A stretch of 64,000 nucleotides of DNA from Planctellipticum variicoloris (GCF_030622045.1 NZ_CP130886.1:62001-126000), one strand, 5' to 3'; shown: positions 16,742 through 26,202, counted from the stretch's first letter. Notes: generated from the sequence alone by a model not told the origin. Numbers and translations are program-made.

Positions 16742-19678
16742 TCAGGCGACGCGCGAGGCGGCCTTCGGTCGCTGACTCGCCGGCGCAACCGTCCCGCCGC
16801 CGGCCGCTGCGGGGGCCGCATTTCGCCGACGAGAAACGACCGCCAGCAAGGCGGGCACGGGGACCAGGCTGACGAACAGGCACATGCCGACGCCAATCGT
16901 CAGCACGGCCCCCAGGCTGTAGAGGCCGCGGTGGGCGGCGATCATCATGCTGCCGAACCCGACCATCGTCGTGGTCGACGTCAGGACGACGGAGTTCACG
17001 ATGCTGGGGGAAACGCCATAGACCTCGTTCGGTTTCGCGTGGTAGTCGTGCAGGATGTGGACGCCGTGGTCGACGCCAATCCCGAGGATGAGGGGGAGGA
17101 TGATCAGGTTCGCCGGGTTGAGGGGAATGCCGAAGATCCCCATCAGCCCGAACGTCAGCAGCAGCCCGCAGACGGGCGTGGCCATCGTCAGCACCGTGTC
17201 GATCACGCTGCGGAAACTCAGGGTCGACGCAATGGTGAAGGCCAGCCCGGCGTACGAGAGGAGTACCCAGCTCAGCGACCAGTCAACCCGGCGGGCCTGC
17301 AAAATGGCCACCGCACCGACGACCAGCACCAGGGGCGGCCCCAGCGTCCACGCCAGGTGCTGTTTGGGCAGAAAATCGACCAGCAGCACGATCAGGATGA
17401 CCACCATCGCGTAGATCGCGCAGACTTCGTAGCTGTGCTTGATCTGCAGGGCGGCTTCGTAGTTCTGCAGGGGAGTGCCGGTGACTTCCGGATCGATGGA
17501 TCGCGTCTCGGTGACGAACTTCTTCAGCGGGGCCATGTCCCAGATCTGGTCTTTTGGGTAAATCTGCAGCAGCCACTTGCCCTGCGGACTGACGAAACGG
17601 GACATTAGCTCCTCGGGCAGATCGGCCGGGACGACCGGTTCGGGGTCGGAGGCGTCCGCCAGGGCCTGAAACTGCGCCAGCAGAGCATAGGCCACGCGAT
17701 ACTGGAACTCCGTCAGAAACGCCATCTGATCGGCGCCGTTGAGCTGGGTGAATCCATCCAGGAACCGGTCGATGTTACCGGCCACCTTTTGCGACAAGGG
17801 ATCCTTGCGCATCCGCAGAAACCGATACAGATCGTCCAGCGACTTTCCGATCGGGTCGGGCATGACCGGCTGGAACTGGGGGGGCCGCTCCGGCAGGCGG
17901 GCCAACTCCGCGTGAAAGGCCTGCACGAGCAGCTTGGTTTCTCCGGCCCCCCGATCGGGCAGGCGCGTCGCCAGCTCTTCGACGTGGTGGACGCTGGGGA
18001 GAGCTTCGAATTTCTGTCTCAGCCGCCGGGCTTCCTCCGGAGAGTCCGCCAGGGAAATCGCATACAGCAGCGAATGCTTGGAGGATTCGAAGACCCGCTT
18101 CTGAGTCTCGACCGATTCCAAGCCCGTCGCCTGCAGATTCAACAGATTGTGGTCGTACTTCAGCAGGGGTTTCGGGGCGCCGTCGGTCCAGCGGCAGGCG
18201 AAGACTCCGACGGTGACCGACAACGCGATCGCAAATCCCAGCGTGAGTCCCGGGTAGAATTGCGTCAGCTTCCGGAGCCATTTGCCTTGAAACGGGTTCG
18301 GCAACGTCCGGGCCGGGGCGTTCTGGTCGGCGAGCACGACGACGGCGGGAAAGAACGTAAACGTCGCAATCAGGCAGGCCAAGATGCCGCCGCTGGCGAT
18401 AATGCCCAGTTCTGCGACCCCCAGAAAATCGGTGAATGTGGCGCAAAAGAACGCCAGGGCGGTCGTGATGGCCCCGGTGACGATGCCGCCCCCGACGACC
18501 CCGGCGGAGTCCACCATCGCTTCGGCGACGTCTTCGCCCTTGTGCCGGAGATCGAGATAGCGGGAGAGAATATGGGTCGAAAAGTCGCAGCCCAGCCCGA
18601 TCAGAATGGCGGCGAACGACACCGACAGAATGTTGAGGTGGCCGACCACTGCGGTCGCGATGCCGAACGACCAGGCCATGCCGACGCCGAGCATCAGCAT
18701 TGCCAGCAGCGGATGCCGCAGGCCGCGGAAGCCCCAGATCGTAATCAGCGCGACGCCCGCAAACGACAGAAGGGAGGCCCAGGTGCTGTCCTGCGCCGAA
18801 CGGCGCATTTCATCGTTCTCCAGCACCGGAATTCCGGTCAGCGCGATCTTCGTGCCGGGAAACTCGGCCCTGACTTCGTCGGTCAATTTGCGCATGGCGT
18901 CAATGGCTTCGGACGCCCCTTCGAACGAATCTCCCTTGCTCGCCGGGGAGGCCATGACGAATCCCATCGTGCCGTCGTCGCTGAGCAGGTAGACCGTTTC
19001 GCTGGCCCGTTCGGCGAGTTTGGGTTCGACCGGAACGACGTCGGGCCAGGGATTGGGGAATTCGTTCCGGTCGTCGAAGAAACTCGCCATCGACGACGTG
19101 AGCCGGTCGGCGTGGTGCAGCAGGTTCTCAGCCTCCCGGGGGCCGCGCGCACTCGCCGACTGCAGTTGCAGCTTCAAACGCGGCAGCAGGCTCTGGAGCT
19201 GAATGAGATCCCATCGGCCGTTCAGGATCGGACGGTAATCGTCAACGCGGTTGAGTCCGGTCGAAAGGGCTTCCGGGCTGAGGTATTGCAGCCCTTTGCT
19301 GCGGAGCCGGCCCGGTTCGACTTTGAACAGGACATGCGTGAAGAGGTCGGGCTGCTGCTGCAGGCGGGTGCCCAGTCGGTCGAGGACCTGCTTGATGGTG
19401 TTGGGCTTCTCGGCTTCGACGACGACCACGATGTCGCTGGTGGCGCCGAAGGCCTCCTCATACCGCTGCCACCGCTGGTGATAGGCGGCGGAGGGGTCGA
19501 TCAGGTCCGAGCGGTCGGTCTTGAACTTCAGAAAGACACCGGCGTAGATCGCGCAAGCCAGGGCCGAAACGGCCACCAGTCCGACGGTGAGCCGCGGATA
19601 GCTGACCGAAAGTCGGGTCACGCGGCGCAGCATGTCCGACAGCACGGAGGCGTCGCCGTCATGTGCGGAGTTGGACAT
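16742..19678 (-). CDS. MMPL/RND-family exporter, HpnN-like
   Basis: 978 aa, with two repeated halves of a large periplasmic loop plus a bundle of membrane helices. The first loop starts FKTDRSDLIDPSAAYHQRWQRYEEAFG, a pattern seen in HpnN, the hopanoid-associated RND transporter that moves hopanoids to the outer membrane. The sterol-sensing-like segment AAILIGLGCDFSTHILSRYLDLR and its copy LILGIGVDHGVHILHDYH contain the Asp residues of the proton relay. No hopanoid gene is seen nearby, so the lipid substrate is uncertain. The start is ATG at 19678. Confidence 0.88.
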   Translation of the reverse strand: MSNSAHDGDASVLSDMLRRVTRLSVSYPRLTVGLVAVSALACAIYAGVFLKFKTDRSDLIDPSAAYHQRWQRYEEAFGATSDIVVVVEAEKPNTIKQVLDRLGTRLQQQPDLFTHVLFKVEPGRLRSKGLQYLSPEALSTGLNRVDDYRPILNGRWDLIQLQSLLPRLKLQLQSASARGPREAENLLHHADRLTSSMASFFDDRNEFPNPWPDVVPVEPKLAERASETVYLLSDDGTMGFVMASPASKGDSFEGASEAIDAMRKLTDEVRAEFPGTKIALTGIPVLENDEMRRSAQDSTWASLLSFAGVALITIWGFRGLRHPLLAMLMLGVGMAWSFGIATAVVGHLNILSVSFAAILIGLGCDFSTHILSRYLDLRHKGEDVAEAMVDSAGVVGGGIVTGAITTALAFFCATFTDFLGVAELGIIASGGILACLIATFTFFPAVVVLADQNAPARTLPNPFQGKWLRKLTQFYPGLTLGFAIALSVTVGVFACRWTDGAPKPLLKYDHNLLNLQATGLESVETQKRVFESSKHSLLYAISLADSPEEARRLRQKFEALPSVHHVEELATRLPDRGAGETKLLVQAFHAELARLPERPPQFQPVMPDPIGKSLDDLYRFLRMRKDPLSQKVAGNIDRFLDGFTQLNGADQMAFLTEFQYRVAYALLAQFQALADASDPEPVVPADLPEELMSRFVSPQGKWLLQIYPKDQIWDMAPLKKFVTETRSIDPEVTGTPLQNYEAALQIKHSYEVCAIYAMVVILIVLLVDFLPKQHLAWTLGPPLVLVVGAVAILQARRVDWSLSWVLLSYAGLAFTIASTLSFRSVIDTVLTMATPVCGLLLTFGLMGIFGIPLNPANLIILPLILGIGVDHGVHILHDYHAKPNEVYGVSPSIVNSVVLTSTTTMVGFGSMMIAAHRGLYSLGAVLTIGVGMCLFVSLVPVPALLAVVSRRRNAAPAAAGGGTVAPASQRPKAASRVA

Positions 19679-20038
19679 GCATCATCCCTGACCGACGAAA
19701 CAATTTCGCGCTCCGGACACCGCATCCTGCGGCCGAGTGTCGAAACCGTTGCGAGATGTGAAGCGGAAAGGGCTCCGGGATTCCGAAGCGGCGGATATCA
19801 GGTTCATCGGCGAAACCACCCTCAGTCTCAATCCGGTGCGAACCGGCTCCTCCCAATCCATCCGTTCGGATCAGGTTCGCATCCCACCCGGATTGCTGCG
19901 GCAAGTCTTGCCCGGACAACGGCTTAGGCAGCATTGCCGCCAGGCCGCGTGCCGGATCATAGCGGTTTGCTCGCAATTTGGGCAAGAAGTCTTCGGTTTC
20001 TGGATTCTGCGTAATCTGAGGGGTTTGCACGGCAGGTC
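19679..20038. other. intergenic region, nothing recognised
   Basis: 360 bases between the CPBP protease gene and the start of the MMPL exporter, both leftward. It should hold the exporter promoter. I compared it by eye with common riboswitch patterns (cobalamin, TPP, SAM) and saw no convincing match. Confidence 0.4.
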
Positions 20039-20659
20039 TCAATCCCCGCCATCACGGGCCGCTGTCGACCGCTTCGCGCAGGATTGTCGAACGATGAGAA
20101 ACGCCAGCCAGTCGTAGAACGAATGGACCAGGATCGGGATCGTCAGATTGGAAGGCTGGCAGAACTCCAGCAGCCCTCCCAGATACAGGCCGACCAGTGC
20201 GGCGACGATCGCGTAGGTCGGCGTGATGGCATGCGCCAGTCCGAACAGCACGCTGCAGCCGATCAGCCCGAACCAGAATCCCCATTGGCCCAGCCAGGGC
20301 TGAAGCACGCCGCGAAAGAGCAGCTCCTCCGAGAATCCGACCAACCCCGCCAGCAGCAGCAGATCGAGCGCACTGCACGAAACCAGCAGCGGCCCGAGTG
20401 TTTCGAGCAGGAAATCCCGGATCCGGATCAGTCCGCCGATCGGGAAGCGGAATGAGACGTAGAAGAAGAGCGCCAGCGGCGCGAGGCTCAGGAACGCCGG
20501 CCCGAGGGCGTCCCAGCGAGGCAGGAGTCGCTCCAGCGGATCGACGTCCAGCAGCCAGCTCAATCCGAGCGCGACCAGCACCATCGCCGTCTGGAACAAC
20601 CCGGACAGATTGAGAAAGCGGGCGCGCGTCAGCCGGGGATCTTCGTCGGCAGCCGTCAT
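20039..20659 (-). CDS. CPBP family intramembrane glutamic/metalloprotease
   Basis: About 206 aa from the ATG at 20659; the frame is open to 20851 but that extension looks non-coding. There are six or so membrane helices. The three conserved motifs of the Abi/CPBP family are present: EELLFR (Glu111, Glu112, Arg116), FGLAH (His143) and HSFYDW (His179, Asp183). Members cleave within membranes (Rce1-like CAAX processing) or confer bacteriocin immunity; the substrate is unknown here. Confidence 0.88.
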   Translation of the reverse strand: MTAADEDPRLTRARFLNLSGLFQTAMVLVALGLSWLLDVDPLERLLPRWDALGPAFLSLAPLALFFYVSFRFPIGGLIRIRDFLLETLGPLLVSCSALDLLLLAGLVGFSEELLFRGVLQPWLGQWGFWFGLIGCSVLFGLAHAITPTYAIVAALVGLYLGGLLEFCQPSNLTIPILVHSFYDWLAFLIVRQSCAKRSTAARDGGD

Positions 20660-20864
20660 TCCCCGCACATCCTCCGTTGCTGATTCGTCCGATACGGTCC
20701 CGATTCCATCGCCAACCCGTCTGCCGGGATCGTGCGTCAGTCTCTGCCGGATCGTTCCTGGCGGAATTCGAAGGGGGTCGATGATTTTCCAGAAGTCGCC
20801 GTGTCGATCTCTGATTCTGGCGGGGCGATGATCCCCGCCGAGAATTCCCACGACAGCTTTCCGT

Positions 20865-20907
20865 GATCGCCGTCGTCACTCATCCCCTCTGAGTGACGAC
20901 GGCGATC
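20865..20907. terminator. strong hairpin, likely terminator of the Tat-exported isomerase gene
   Basis: An 18-base perfect inverted repeat: GATCGCCGTCGTCACTCA (20865-20882) with its complement at 20890-20907, loop of seven bases. It lies 25 bases beyond the stop of the leftward isomerase-like gene. There is no T-run on the minus strand; on the plus strand CTTTT follows. Confidence 0.65.
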
Positions 20908-20932
20908 GGCTTTTCCGGGTCGCCGGCTCCGT

Positions 20933-21814
20933 TCAGACGTCGCAGGCAGCGATGGCTTCCTGCAGTCCCGCGAGCGGGTCGCGCGTGGGGATGAATTCGT
21001 GGCCGACGAAACCCGCGTAGCCGACGTCGAGCAGCGCCTGCATGATCGGCGGGTAGTAGATTTCCTGCTTCGTATCGAGCTCGCCCCGGCCGGGATTGCC
21101 CGCCGTGTGGACGTGGCCGATCAAGTCCTTGTGCTCGCGAATCCTGCGAATGACGTCGCCATCCATGATCTGGACGTGGTAGACGTCGAACAGCAGCTTG
21201 ACCCGCGGCGAGCCGACCCGTTTGAGGATCTCCACGCAATAGTCGGTGTGGTTTCCCTGGTACCCCGGGTGCCCTTTCATCGGGTGATCGGAAGCCCGCG
21301 TGTTGAGCATCTCCAGGCAGATGGTAACTCCCTTGGCCTCGGCATGCCCTGCCAACGCCTTCAAGGCGTCCACGCAGTTGTCGGCGCCGACGTCGGCGGG
21401 AATGTCCTCCGCCATGCCGGTGAAGGTGATGACGCTCGGGCAGCCGAAGTCAGCCGCCTCATCGATGCGTGAGCGGATCTTTGCGGAGCATTCCTCCTGA
21501 TATTTGGGGTTGTTGAGACCTTTCACGAAGCCGTGGCTGCCGGCGATGGCGCAGGTCAGACCATGCTTTTTCAGAGTCGGCCAGTGCATGGGATCGATCA
21601 GCTCCAGGCTTTCGCAGCCGAGACCTTTCACGACGCGGCAATAGTCGTCGACGTCTTTCCAATGGCTGTTGAAGCACCAGTTGACCACCGAGTGGCGAAT
21701 GCGCCCGTTGAGCTTCGGAGGCGTGGGTTGAGCAGCGCCCGTCAAAAGGGTTGAGGCCGCGACGCCAGCCGCCACCTGCAACACGCCGCGACGGGAAATT
21801 GTGGGAGAAGTCAT
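20933..21814 (-). CDS. Tat-exported hydroxypyruvate isomerase-like TIM-barrel protein
   Basis: 293 aa from the ATG at 21814. It begins with a twin-arginine signal (ISRRGVLQVAAGVAASTLLTG) and then a xylose-isomerase-like barrel. Metal and catalytic regions seen: CLEMLNTR (Glu), LLFDVYHVQIMDGD, IGHVHTAGNPGRGELD and FVGHEFIPT. This matches the Hyi-type hydroxypyruvate isomerase subgroup. Exported versions are frequent in planctomycetes and probably work on sugars in the periplasm; the actual substrate is unknown. It is co-directional with and 40 bases from the glycosyltransferase gene. Confidence 0.85.
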   Translation of the reverse strand: MTSPTISRRGVLQVAAGVAASTLLTGAAQPTPPKLNGRIRHSVVNWCFNSHWKDVDDYCRVVKGLGCESLELIDPMHWPTLKKHGLTCAIAGSHGFVKGLNNPKYQEECSAKIRSRIDEAADFGCPSVITFTGMAEDIPADVGADNCVDALKALAGHAEAKGVTICLEMLNTRASDHPMKGHPGYQGNHTDYCVEILKRVGSPRVKLLFDVYHVQIMDGDVIRRIREHKDLIGHVHTAGNPGRGELDTKQEIYYPPIMQALLDVGYAGFVGHEFIPTRDPLAGLQEAIAACDV

Positions 21815-21854
21815 GGAAGCGTGCTCCGTGAAGCGGGAACCGATCGGTGATTGG

Positions 21855-22814
21855 TTATACGGGAGGAGTCGTCGTTTCGGCGATGCTGTAGGCGTCGCTG
21901 TCCCGGCTGGCGTAGTGGACCACGAGTTCGGCGAGCAGTCCCAGCGAAATCGCCTGGCCGCCCAGGAGTGTCGCCGCGATGGAATAGGCCAGCAGCGGTC
22001 GACCCCCAATCGGGGCGGGCGTGACGAGTCCGAAGACGTTCATCATGATCCAGACGAACGCCAGATAGGTCAGTCCCAGGCAGCCGGTGCCGAAGAACGC
22101 CAGGCCGATGGCGCCCAGCATATGCTGAGGCCGCTGGCGATACGAGATCAGGAAGGCCACGGTCAGCAGGTCGAGAAAGCCGCGGGTGAAGCGGCGGAAA
22201 CCATACTTGGAGTGGCCGAACTGCCGCGGCCGGTGGTGGACCGCCAGTTCGGCGACGCGGAACCCGCGGGCATGGGCCAGGACGGGGATGAAGCGGTGCA
22301 GCTCGCCGTACAGGCGGATCTCGCGAGCCACCTGCGCCCGAAAGAGCTTGATGCCGCAGTTGTGATCGTGCAGCGAGAGTCCGGTCAGTCGGCCGACCAG
22401 CCAGTTGAAGACTTTGCTCGGATAGACTTTATGCCAGGGGTCGAGCCGGCGTTCCTTCCAGCCGTTGACGACGTCGAATTTCGTGCCGAGCCGTTCGAGA
22501 AAATGCGGGATCTCGGCGGGGTCGTCCTGCAGGTCGGCGTCGAGGGTCATGATCAGGTCGCCGCGGGCGATTTTGAACCCCGCCGTCAGCGCCGCCGCCT
22601 TGCCGAAATTCCGTCGGAAGCGGATGCCGCGGACATTGGCGTCGGCCGCGGAGAGGCCCGCGATGATTGCCCAGGACTCGTCCCGCGAACCGTCGTCGAC
22701 GAAAATGATCTCGGCGTCGAGGTTGGCGGTTGATGTGACCTGGCGAATCTGGGCGTGCAGTTCCCGCAGGCTCTCGGCCTCGTTCAGGACGGGGATGATG
22801 ATCGACAACTGCAT
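21855..22814 (-). CDS. GT2 family glycosyltransferase with C-terminal membrane helices
   Basis: 319 aa from the ATG at 22814. The GT-A domain begins [14 protein letters not shown], and contains [15 protein letters not shown] and the DXD motif LDADLQDDP; the late segment [13 protein letters not shown] is typical of DPM1/GtrB-like enzymes. Two membrane helices follow (about residues 230-300). Such enzymes transfer a sugar from an NDP donor to a polyprenyl phosphate at the cytoplasmic membrane, feeding envelope glycan modification. It is upstream of the Tat-exported isomerase on the same strand. Confidence 0.9.
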   Translation of the reverse strand: MQLSIIIPVLNEAESLRELHAQIRQVTSTANLDAEIIFVDDGSRDESWAIIAGLSAADANVRGIRFRRNFGKAAALTAGFKIARGDLIMTLDADLQDDPAEIPHFLERLGTKFDVVNGWKERRLDPWHKVYPSKVFNWLVGRLTGLSLHDHNCGIKLFRAQVAREIRLYGELHRFIPVLAHARGFRVAELAVHHRPRQFGHSKYGFRRFTRGFLDLLTVAFLISYRQRPQHMLGAIGLAFFGTGCLGLTYLAFVWIMMNVFGLVTPAPIGGRPLLAYSIAATLLGGQAISLGLLAELVVHYASRDSDAYSIAETTTPPV

Positions 22815-22872
22815 GGAGATGTCGCCCTTTCGCAATCGGCGGTGTCTGACAGCGAATTCTTAATTCGCGTCG

Positions 22873-22954
22873 GGTGGCCGAAGCTGGACCGCAGGGAAGG
22901 CCCGGTTCTTTGATTTCCGGGGCATCGCGAAGACGCTCCTGCCCCGGCCACCCG
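22873..22954. repeat. palindromic intergenic repeat, family A, copy 2
   Basis: It starts GGGTGGCC (22873-22880) and ends GGCCACCC (to 22954); bases 22919-22954 are identical over 36 positions to 14171-14206. It sits in the 323-base divergent gap between the glycosyltransferase and phosphatase genes, in the same orientation as copy 1. Confidence 0.8.
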
Positions 22955-23137
22955 CTCGCGATTGGTTGTGAATCGATTTCTGTCAGCATGTGTACCAGAA
23001 AACGCCCGCAAGTTCCCGGCTCCGGGGCCGGCTCGTCAGGGGGCGGCGGGGTGTGATATCATCGTCGAGGCCGTCGGACGGCGCGAGTCGCCGTCGCTGA
23101 ATTCCGAATCAATCCTGTCGCCAGAACGAGAATTGCT

Positions 23138-24139
23138 GTGACTGTTTCCCCGTTGCCTGTCGTGACTGGCAGGAGTGAGCTGGAAGTGGCGATCGCCGCT
23201 GTTCGCGACGCCGCCCGGATCTGCCGTTCGGTGCAGGCCGGCATTACGCCGGAATCCCTGGCCAAGAAGGATCGTAGTCCGGTAACGGTGGCCGATTTCG
23301 GCAGCCAGGCGGTTGTCTGCCGGGTGATCGGTCAGTCGTTCCCGCACGATCCGATCATCGCCGAGGAGGACTCGTCGGCGTTGCAGACGGAAGAGAACGC
23401 GCCGTTTCTGCACCGCATCCACGACGAAATCTGCCGGGAGTGCGTCCAGGCGTCGAAGGATGAGATCTGCCGCTGGATCGACTTGGGAGGGGCGGCCGAC
23501 TACTCGCACCGTTTCTGGACGCTCGACCCGATCGACGGGACGAAGGGATTTCTCCGCGGCGAACAGTATGCGATCTCACTGGCCCTGATTCTGGAAGGGC
23601 AGATCGAGATCGGCGTGCTGGGCTGCCCGAATTTGCCGCCGGCTCCAGGTGCTGATGCGGGATCACTGTTTTATGCGGTCCGCGGCAAGGGGGCCTGGCT
23701 GCAGCCGCTCGATGGTCCCGGCGCCCCGGTTCAGATTCATGTTTCCAAAACTGCAGATCCGGCTCTCGCTCGATTCTGCGAATCGGTCGAGTCGGGACAC
23801 AGCGCCCACGACACCTCCGCCGAAATCGCCCGCACGCTGGGCCTGACGGCGCCGCCGGTCCGGATGGACAGCCAGGCGAAATACGGCGTCGTCGCGCGGG
23901 GCGAAGCTGACGCCTATCTGCGTCTGCCGACCCGCGCGGACTATTCCGAGCAGATCTGGGATCACGCCGGCGGCGTGCTGGTGGTCGAAGAAGCGGGCGG
24001 ACGAGTGACGGACGTCGCCGGCCTCCCCCTCGACTTCACCCACGGTCGGCAGCTCAAGGCCAACCGGGGCGTGATCGTCACGAATGGCGTGTTACACGAG
24101 GCGATTCTGGCGGCGGTGAAGGAGGCGGGAGTGAAGTAG
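23138..24139 (+). CDS. 3'(2'),5'-bisphosphate nucleotidase-like (inositol monophosphatase superfamily)
   Basis: 333 aa from a GTG at 23138. It has the metal-dependent lithium-sensitive phosphatase signature: the AEEDS pair (Glu76-Glu77), LDPIDGTKGF (Asp130, Asp133) and the late WDHAGGVLVVEEAGGRVTD. The spacing and the GFLRGEQYAISLALI continuation are like HAL2/SAL1 and CysQ enzymes, which hydrolyse 3'-phosphoadenosine 5'-phosphate to AMP during sulfate assimilation. Inositol phosphatase activity cannot be excluded. Cytoplasmic. Confidence 0.88.
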   Translation: MTVSPLPVVTGRSELEVAIAAVRDAARICRSVQAGITPESLAKKDRSPVTVADFGSQAVVCRVIGQSFPHDPIIAEEDSSALQTEENAPFLHRIHDEICRECVQASKDEICRWIDLGGAADYSHRFWTLDPIDGTKGFLRGEQYAISLALILEGQIEIGVLGCPNLPPAPGADAGSLFYAVRGKGAWLQPLDGPGAPVQIHVSKTADPALARFCESVESGHSAHDTSAEIARTLGLTAPPVRMDSQAKYGVVARGEADAYLRLPTRADYSEQIWDHAGGVLVVEEAGGRVTDVAGLPLDFTHGRQLKANRGVIVTNGVLHEAILAAVKEAGVK

Positions 24140-24278
24140 CGAGCAGGGAATAGCGAGTAGCGAATAGCCAGAGAAAAGGGGCTGATCGCTTATCGGGAAT
24201 CGCTGATCGCCAGAATTGAGTTGCCGAGTGCAATCTTTTCTTGACTGGCGATGAGCGAAAAGCGATTCGCGATCAGCC
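24137..24278. repeat. short direct repeats plus long imperfect hairpin between convergent genes
   Basis: Units like GAATAGCGAGTAGC repeat just after the phosphatase stop (24137-24169). Then a 33-base imperfect inverted repeat follows: GGCTGATCGC... at 24180-24212 against ...GCGATCAGCC at 24246-24278. The position between convergent genes suggests a bidirectional terminator; the repeated units suggest a dispersed intergenic element. Confidence 0.55.
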
Positions 24279-24305
24279 TCTTCCTCGCGACATTCGACAT
24301 TTCTT

Positions 24306-25271
24306 TTAGGCCTTCAATCCGTAGTGCCTGATGGCGTTGCCGGACCAGAGTTTTTCACGCTCGGCCTGCGGGCGTTTCGCGATGATTTCTGCCAGGGCGG
24401 AGACCCAGCCCTGCAGCGGGCTTCCCAGCAGGCAGACCGGCCAATCGCCGCCGAAGACCACGCGGTCCGGGCCGAAGGCGTCGAGACAGTGGTTGACGAT
24501 GGGGGCCAGGTCGGCCGGTTTCCAGCCCTCTGGAGCGCGGGCCACGATTCCGGAAATCTTGCAGATCAGGTTCGGCCGCTTCGACAGGGCGTCGATGTCC
24601 TTTTTCCATTGATCTGGCTCGTGGCTTCCTTTGCCGCCGGAGAACGCTACGACATCGGCGTTGCCGCAGTGATCGAGGACAAACTGCGTGTCGGGGCAGA
24701 GTTCGGTCAGCTTGAGGCCGTCGGCCAGCTCCGTCGGCCGCAGGCAGAGGTCAAACTTGAGCCCCTTCTTGCCCAGCAGGCGGACGCCGGCGACGAATTC
24801 GTCCTTCAGGCATGTGCCGCGGGGCGTTTCGCCGCCGTGCAGCACCTGACGGACTCCCTTCAGATAGCCTCCTTCGCGATGGCGGTCGAGATAGGCTCCG
24901 AAATCCGGGGACGCCGGTCGACCGCCGAGGACTGCGGCTTCGGTCGGGACTTTCCCGGATTTGCACAGTCCGATGACGTAGTCCGCTTCCCGGTCGTGCA
25001 TGGTCGCGTCGACGTCGACTTCCATGTAGATGGCCCGCATGCGGAGGCCCTTCGTCGCCACGGCGTACTCCGTCGGACCGTACGTGTGGCGGAGAATCTC
25101 CGGCGCCCCGGCCAGCCACGGGAGCTTCAGGTTGTCGAGGTCCCACAGGTGCTGGTGAGTATCGACGATCAGCGACGGGGCCTCGGCAGCGAAGGCGGAC
25201 GGGGACGCGGCGGCGGCCAGAGCGGCGATTGCAGACTGCTGCAGGAACGATCGGCGGGACAGAAGGCTCAT
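24306..25271 (-). CDS. Tat-exported amidohydrolase (COG3618/L-fuconolactonase-like)
   Basis: 321 aa from the ATG at 25271, behind AGAGGAA. A twin-arginine signal (LLSRRSFLQQSAIAALAAA) precedes an amidohydrolase barrel with VDTHQHLWDL (HxH-type metal site), ending VVFGGDWPVCLL with the Asp of the last strand. The set HQHLWD plus FGGDWPV is characteristic of the L-fuconolactone hydrolase / 2-pyrone-4,6-dicarboxylate lactonase subgroup. It likely opens sugar lactones in the periplasm; the substrate is unproven. Confidence 0.87.
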   Translation of the reverse strand: MSLLSRRSFLQQSAIAALAAAASPSAFAAEAPSLIVDTHQHLWDLDNLKLPWLAGAPEILRHTYGPTEYAVATKGLRMRAIYMEVDVDATMHDREADYVIGLCKSGKVPTEAAVLGGRPASPDFGAYLDRHREGGYLKGVRQVLHGGETPRGTCLKDEFVAGVRLLGKKGLKFDLCLRPTELADGLKLTELCPDTQFVLDHCGNADVVAFSGGKGSHEPDQWKKDIDALSKRPNLICKISGIVARAPEGWKPADLAPIVNHCLDAFGPDRVVFGGDWPVCLLGSPLQGWVSALAEIIAKRPQAEREKLWSGNAIRHYGLKA

Positions 25272-25412
25272 GGAGGTTCCTCTGGGCAGATGGAGTGATG
25301 GACGGATCGGGTGCGGACAGCTTGGCGAGTTTCGATTCAAAAGTCGCGGACAATTTCCGTCGGTCGGGCACCCTTTCCCGGCGGCGGATTCGATGCGATA
25401 GTGGCCGGACTT

Positions 25413-26183
25413 ATGGAAACGCCGCCCCCCGCTCCCCTCTGGGAACTACTGCTCGAAGACGGCCCGCTCCTGGCGGTCAACAAATCCGCCGGGCTGCTGA
25501 CGCAAGGCGTGCCGCATAAACTGCCCGCCCTGGAATGGCTGGTCAAGGACTACCTGCGGGAGAAGTACCAGAAGCCGGGCAATGTCTACCTGGGAGTGCC
25601 GCACCGCCTCGACCGTCCGGTCTCGGGGATCGTCGTGCTGGCGAAGAACTCCAAAGCCGCAGCCCGGCTCGCGGAACAGTTTCGCGAGCGGCAGGTCCGG
25701 AAGTTCTATTACGGCGTGACCGAAGTCGTGCCCGACCGACCGGCGGACAATTTTCGGGACTGGCTGTTGAAAGACGCGGAGGCGGCTCATGTGCAGGTCG
25801 TCGTGCCGCAGACTCCCGGCGCGAAGCTGGCCGAGCTTCGCTACCGGACGCTGCAGGTCGTGGATGGCCGGGCGCTGGTGGAGGTGGAGCTGATCACCGG
25901 CCGGATGCACCAGATCCGGGTCCAGTTCGCCAGCCGGGGCTGGCCGATTGTGGGCGACGTGCAGTACGGAGCCCGGGAGCCGTTTCCTGGCGTGAGCGAG
26001 TACGACGCGCAGGCTTCGATGATTGCGCTGCATGCGGGCCAGTTGCACCTGAGCCACCCGGTGCGCTACGACCGGCTGCACTTGCAGGCTCCGTTGCCCG
26101 CGGCGTGGGCGCTGCTGGGGTTCGATCTGGAAATCGTACTGCCGCGGCAGTTATCGCCGGGCATGGAGCCTCCGACGTCGTAG
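25413..26183 (+). CDS. RluA-family pseudouridine synthase
   Basis: 256 aa from the ATG at 25413. It has the RluA signature HRLDRPVSGIVVLAK with the catalytic Asp67, the early GPLLAVNKSAGLL, and the late LITGRMHQIRVQFA and GWPIVGDVQYG. It converts uridine to pseudouridine in rRNA or tRNA. No S4 domain is present, so it is the short form; which RNA and position it modifies is unclear. The stop is only 19 bases from the inverted repeat of the IS element. Confidence 0.93.
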   Translation: METPPPAPLWELLLEDGPLLAVNKSAGLLTQGVPHKLPALEWLVKDYLREKYQKPGNVYLGVPHRLDRPVSGIVVLAKNSKAAARLAEQFRERQVRKFYYGVTEVVPDRPADNFRDWLLKDAEAAHVQVVVPQTPGAKLAELRYRTLQVVDGRALVEVELITGRMHQIRVQFASRGWPIVGDVQYGAREPFPGVSEYDAQASMIALHAGQLHLSHPVRYDRLHLQAPLPAAWALLGFDLEIVLPRQLSPGMEPPTS

Positions 26184-26202
26184 ACGTGGGAAATCACAAT
26201 TC

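Noticed and set aside
17789-19927. 712-codon plus-strand frame opposite the MMPL exporter
   Set aside because: Shadow frame typical of GC-rich genes; the product is Arg/Gln/Gly-rich with no domain.
19679-20038. Possible cobalamin or other riboswitch before the MMPL exporter
   Set aside because: GC-rich stems can be drawn, but conserved aptamer boxes were not found on either strand.
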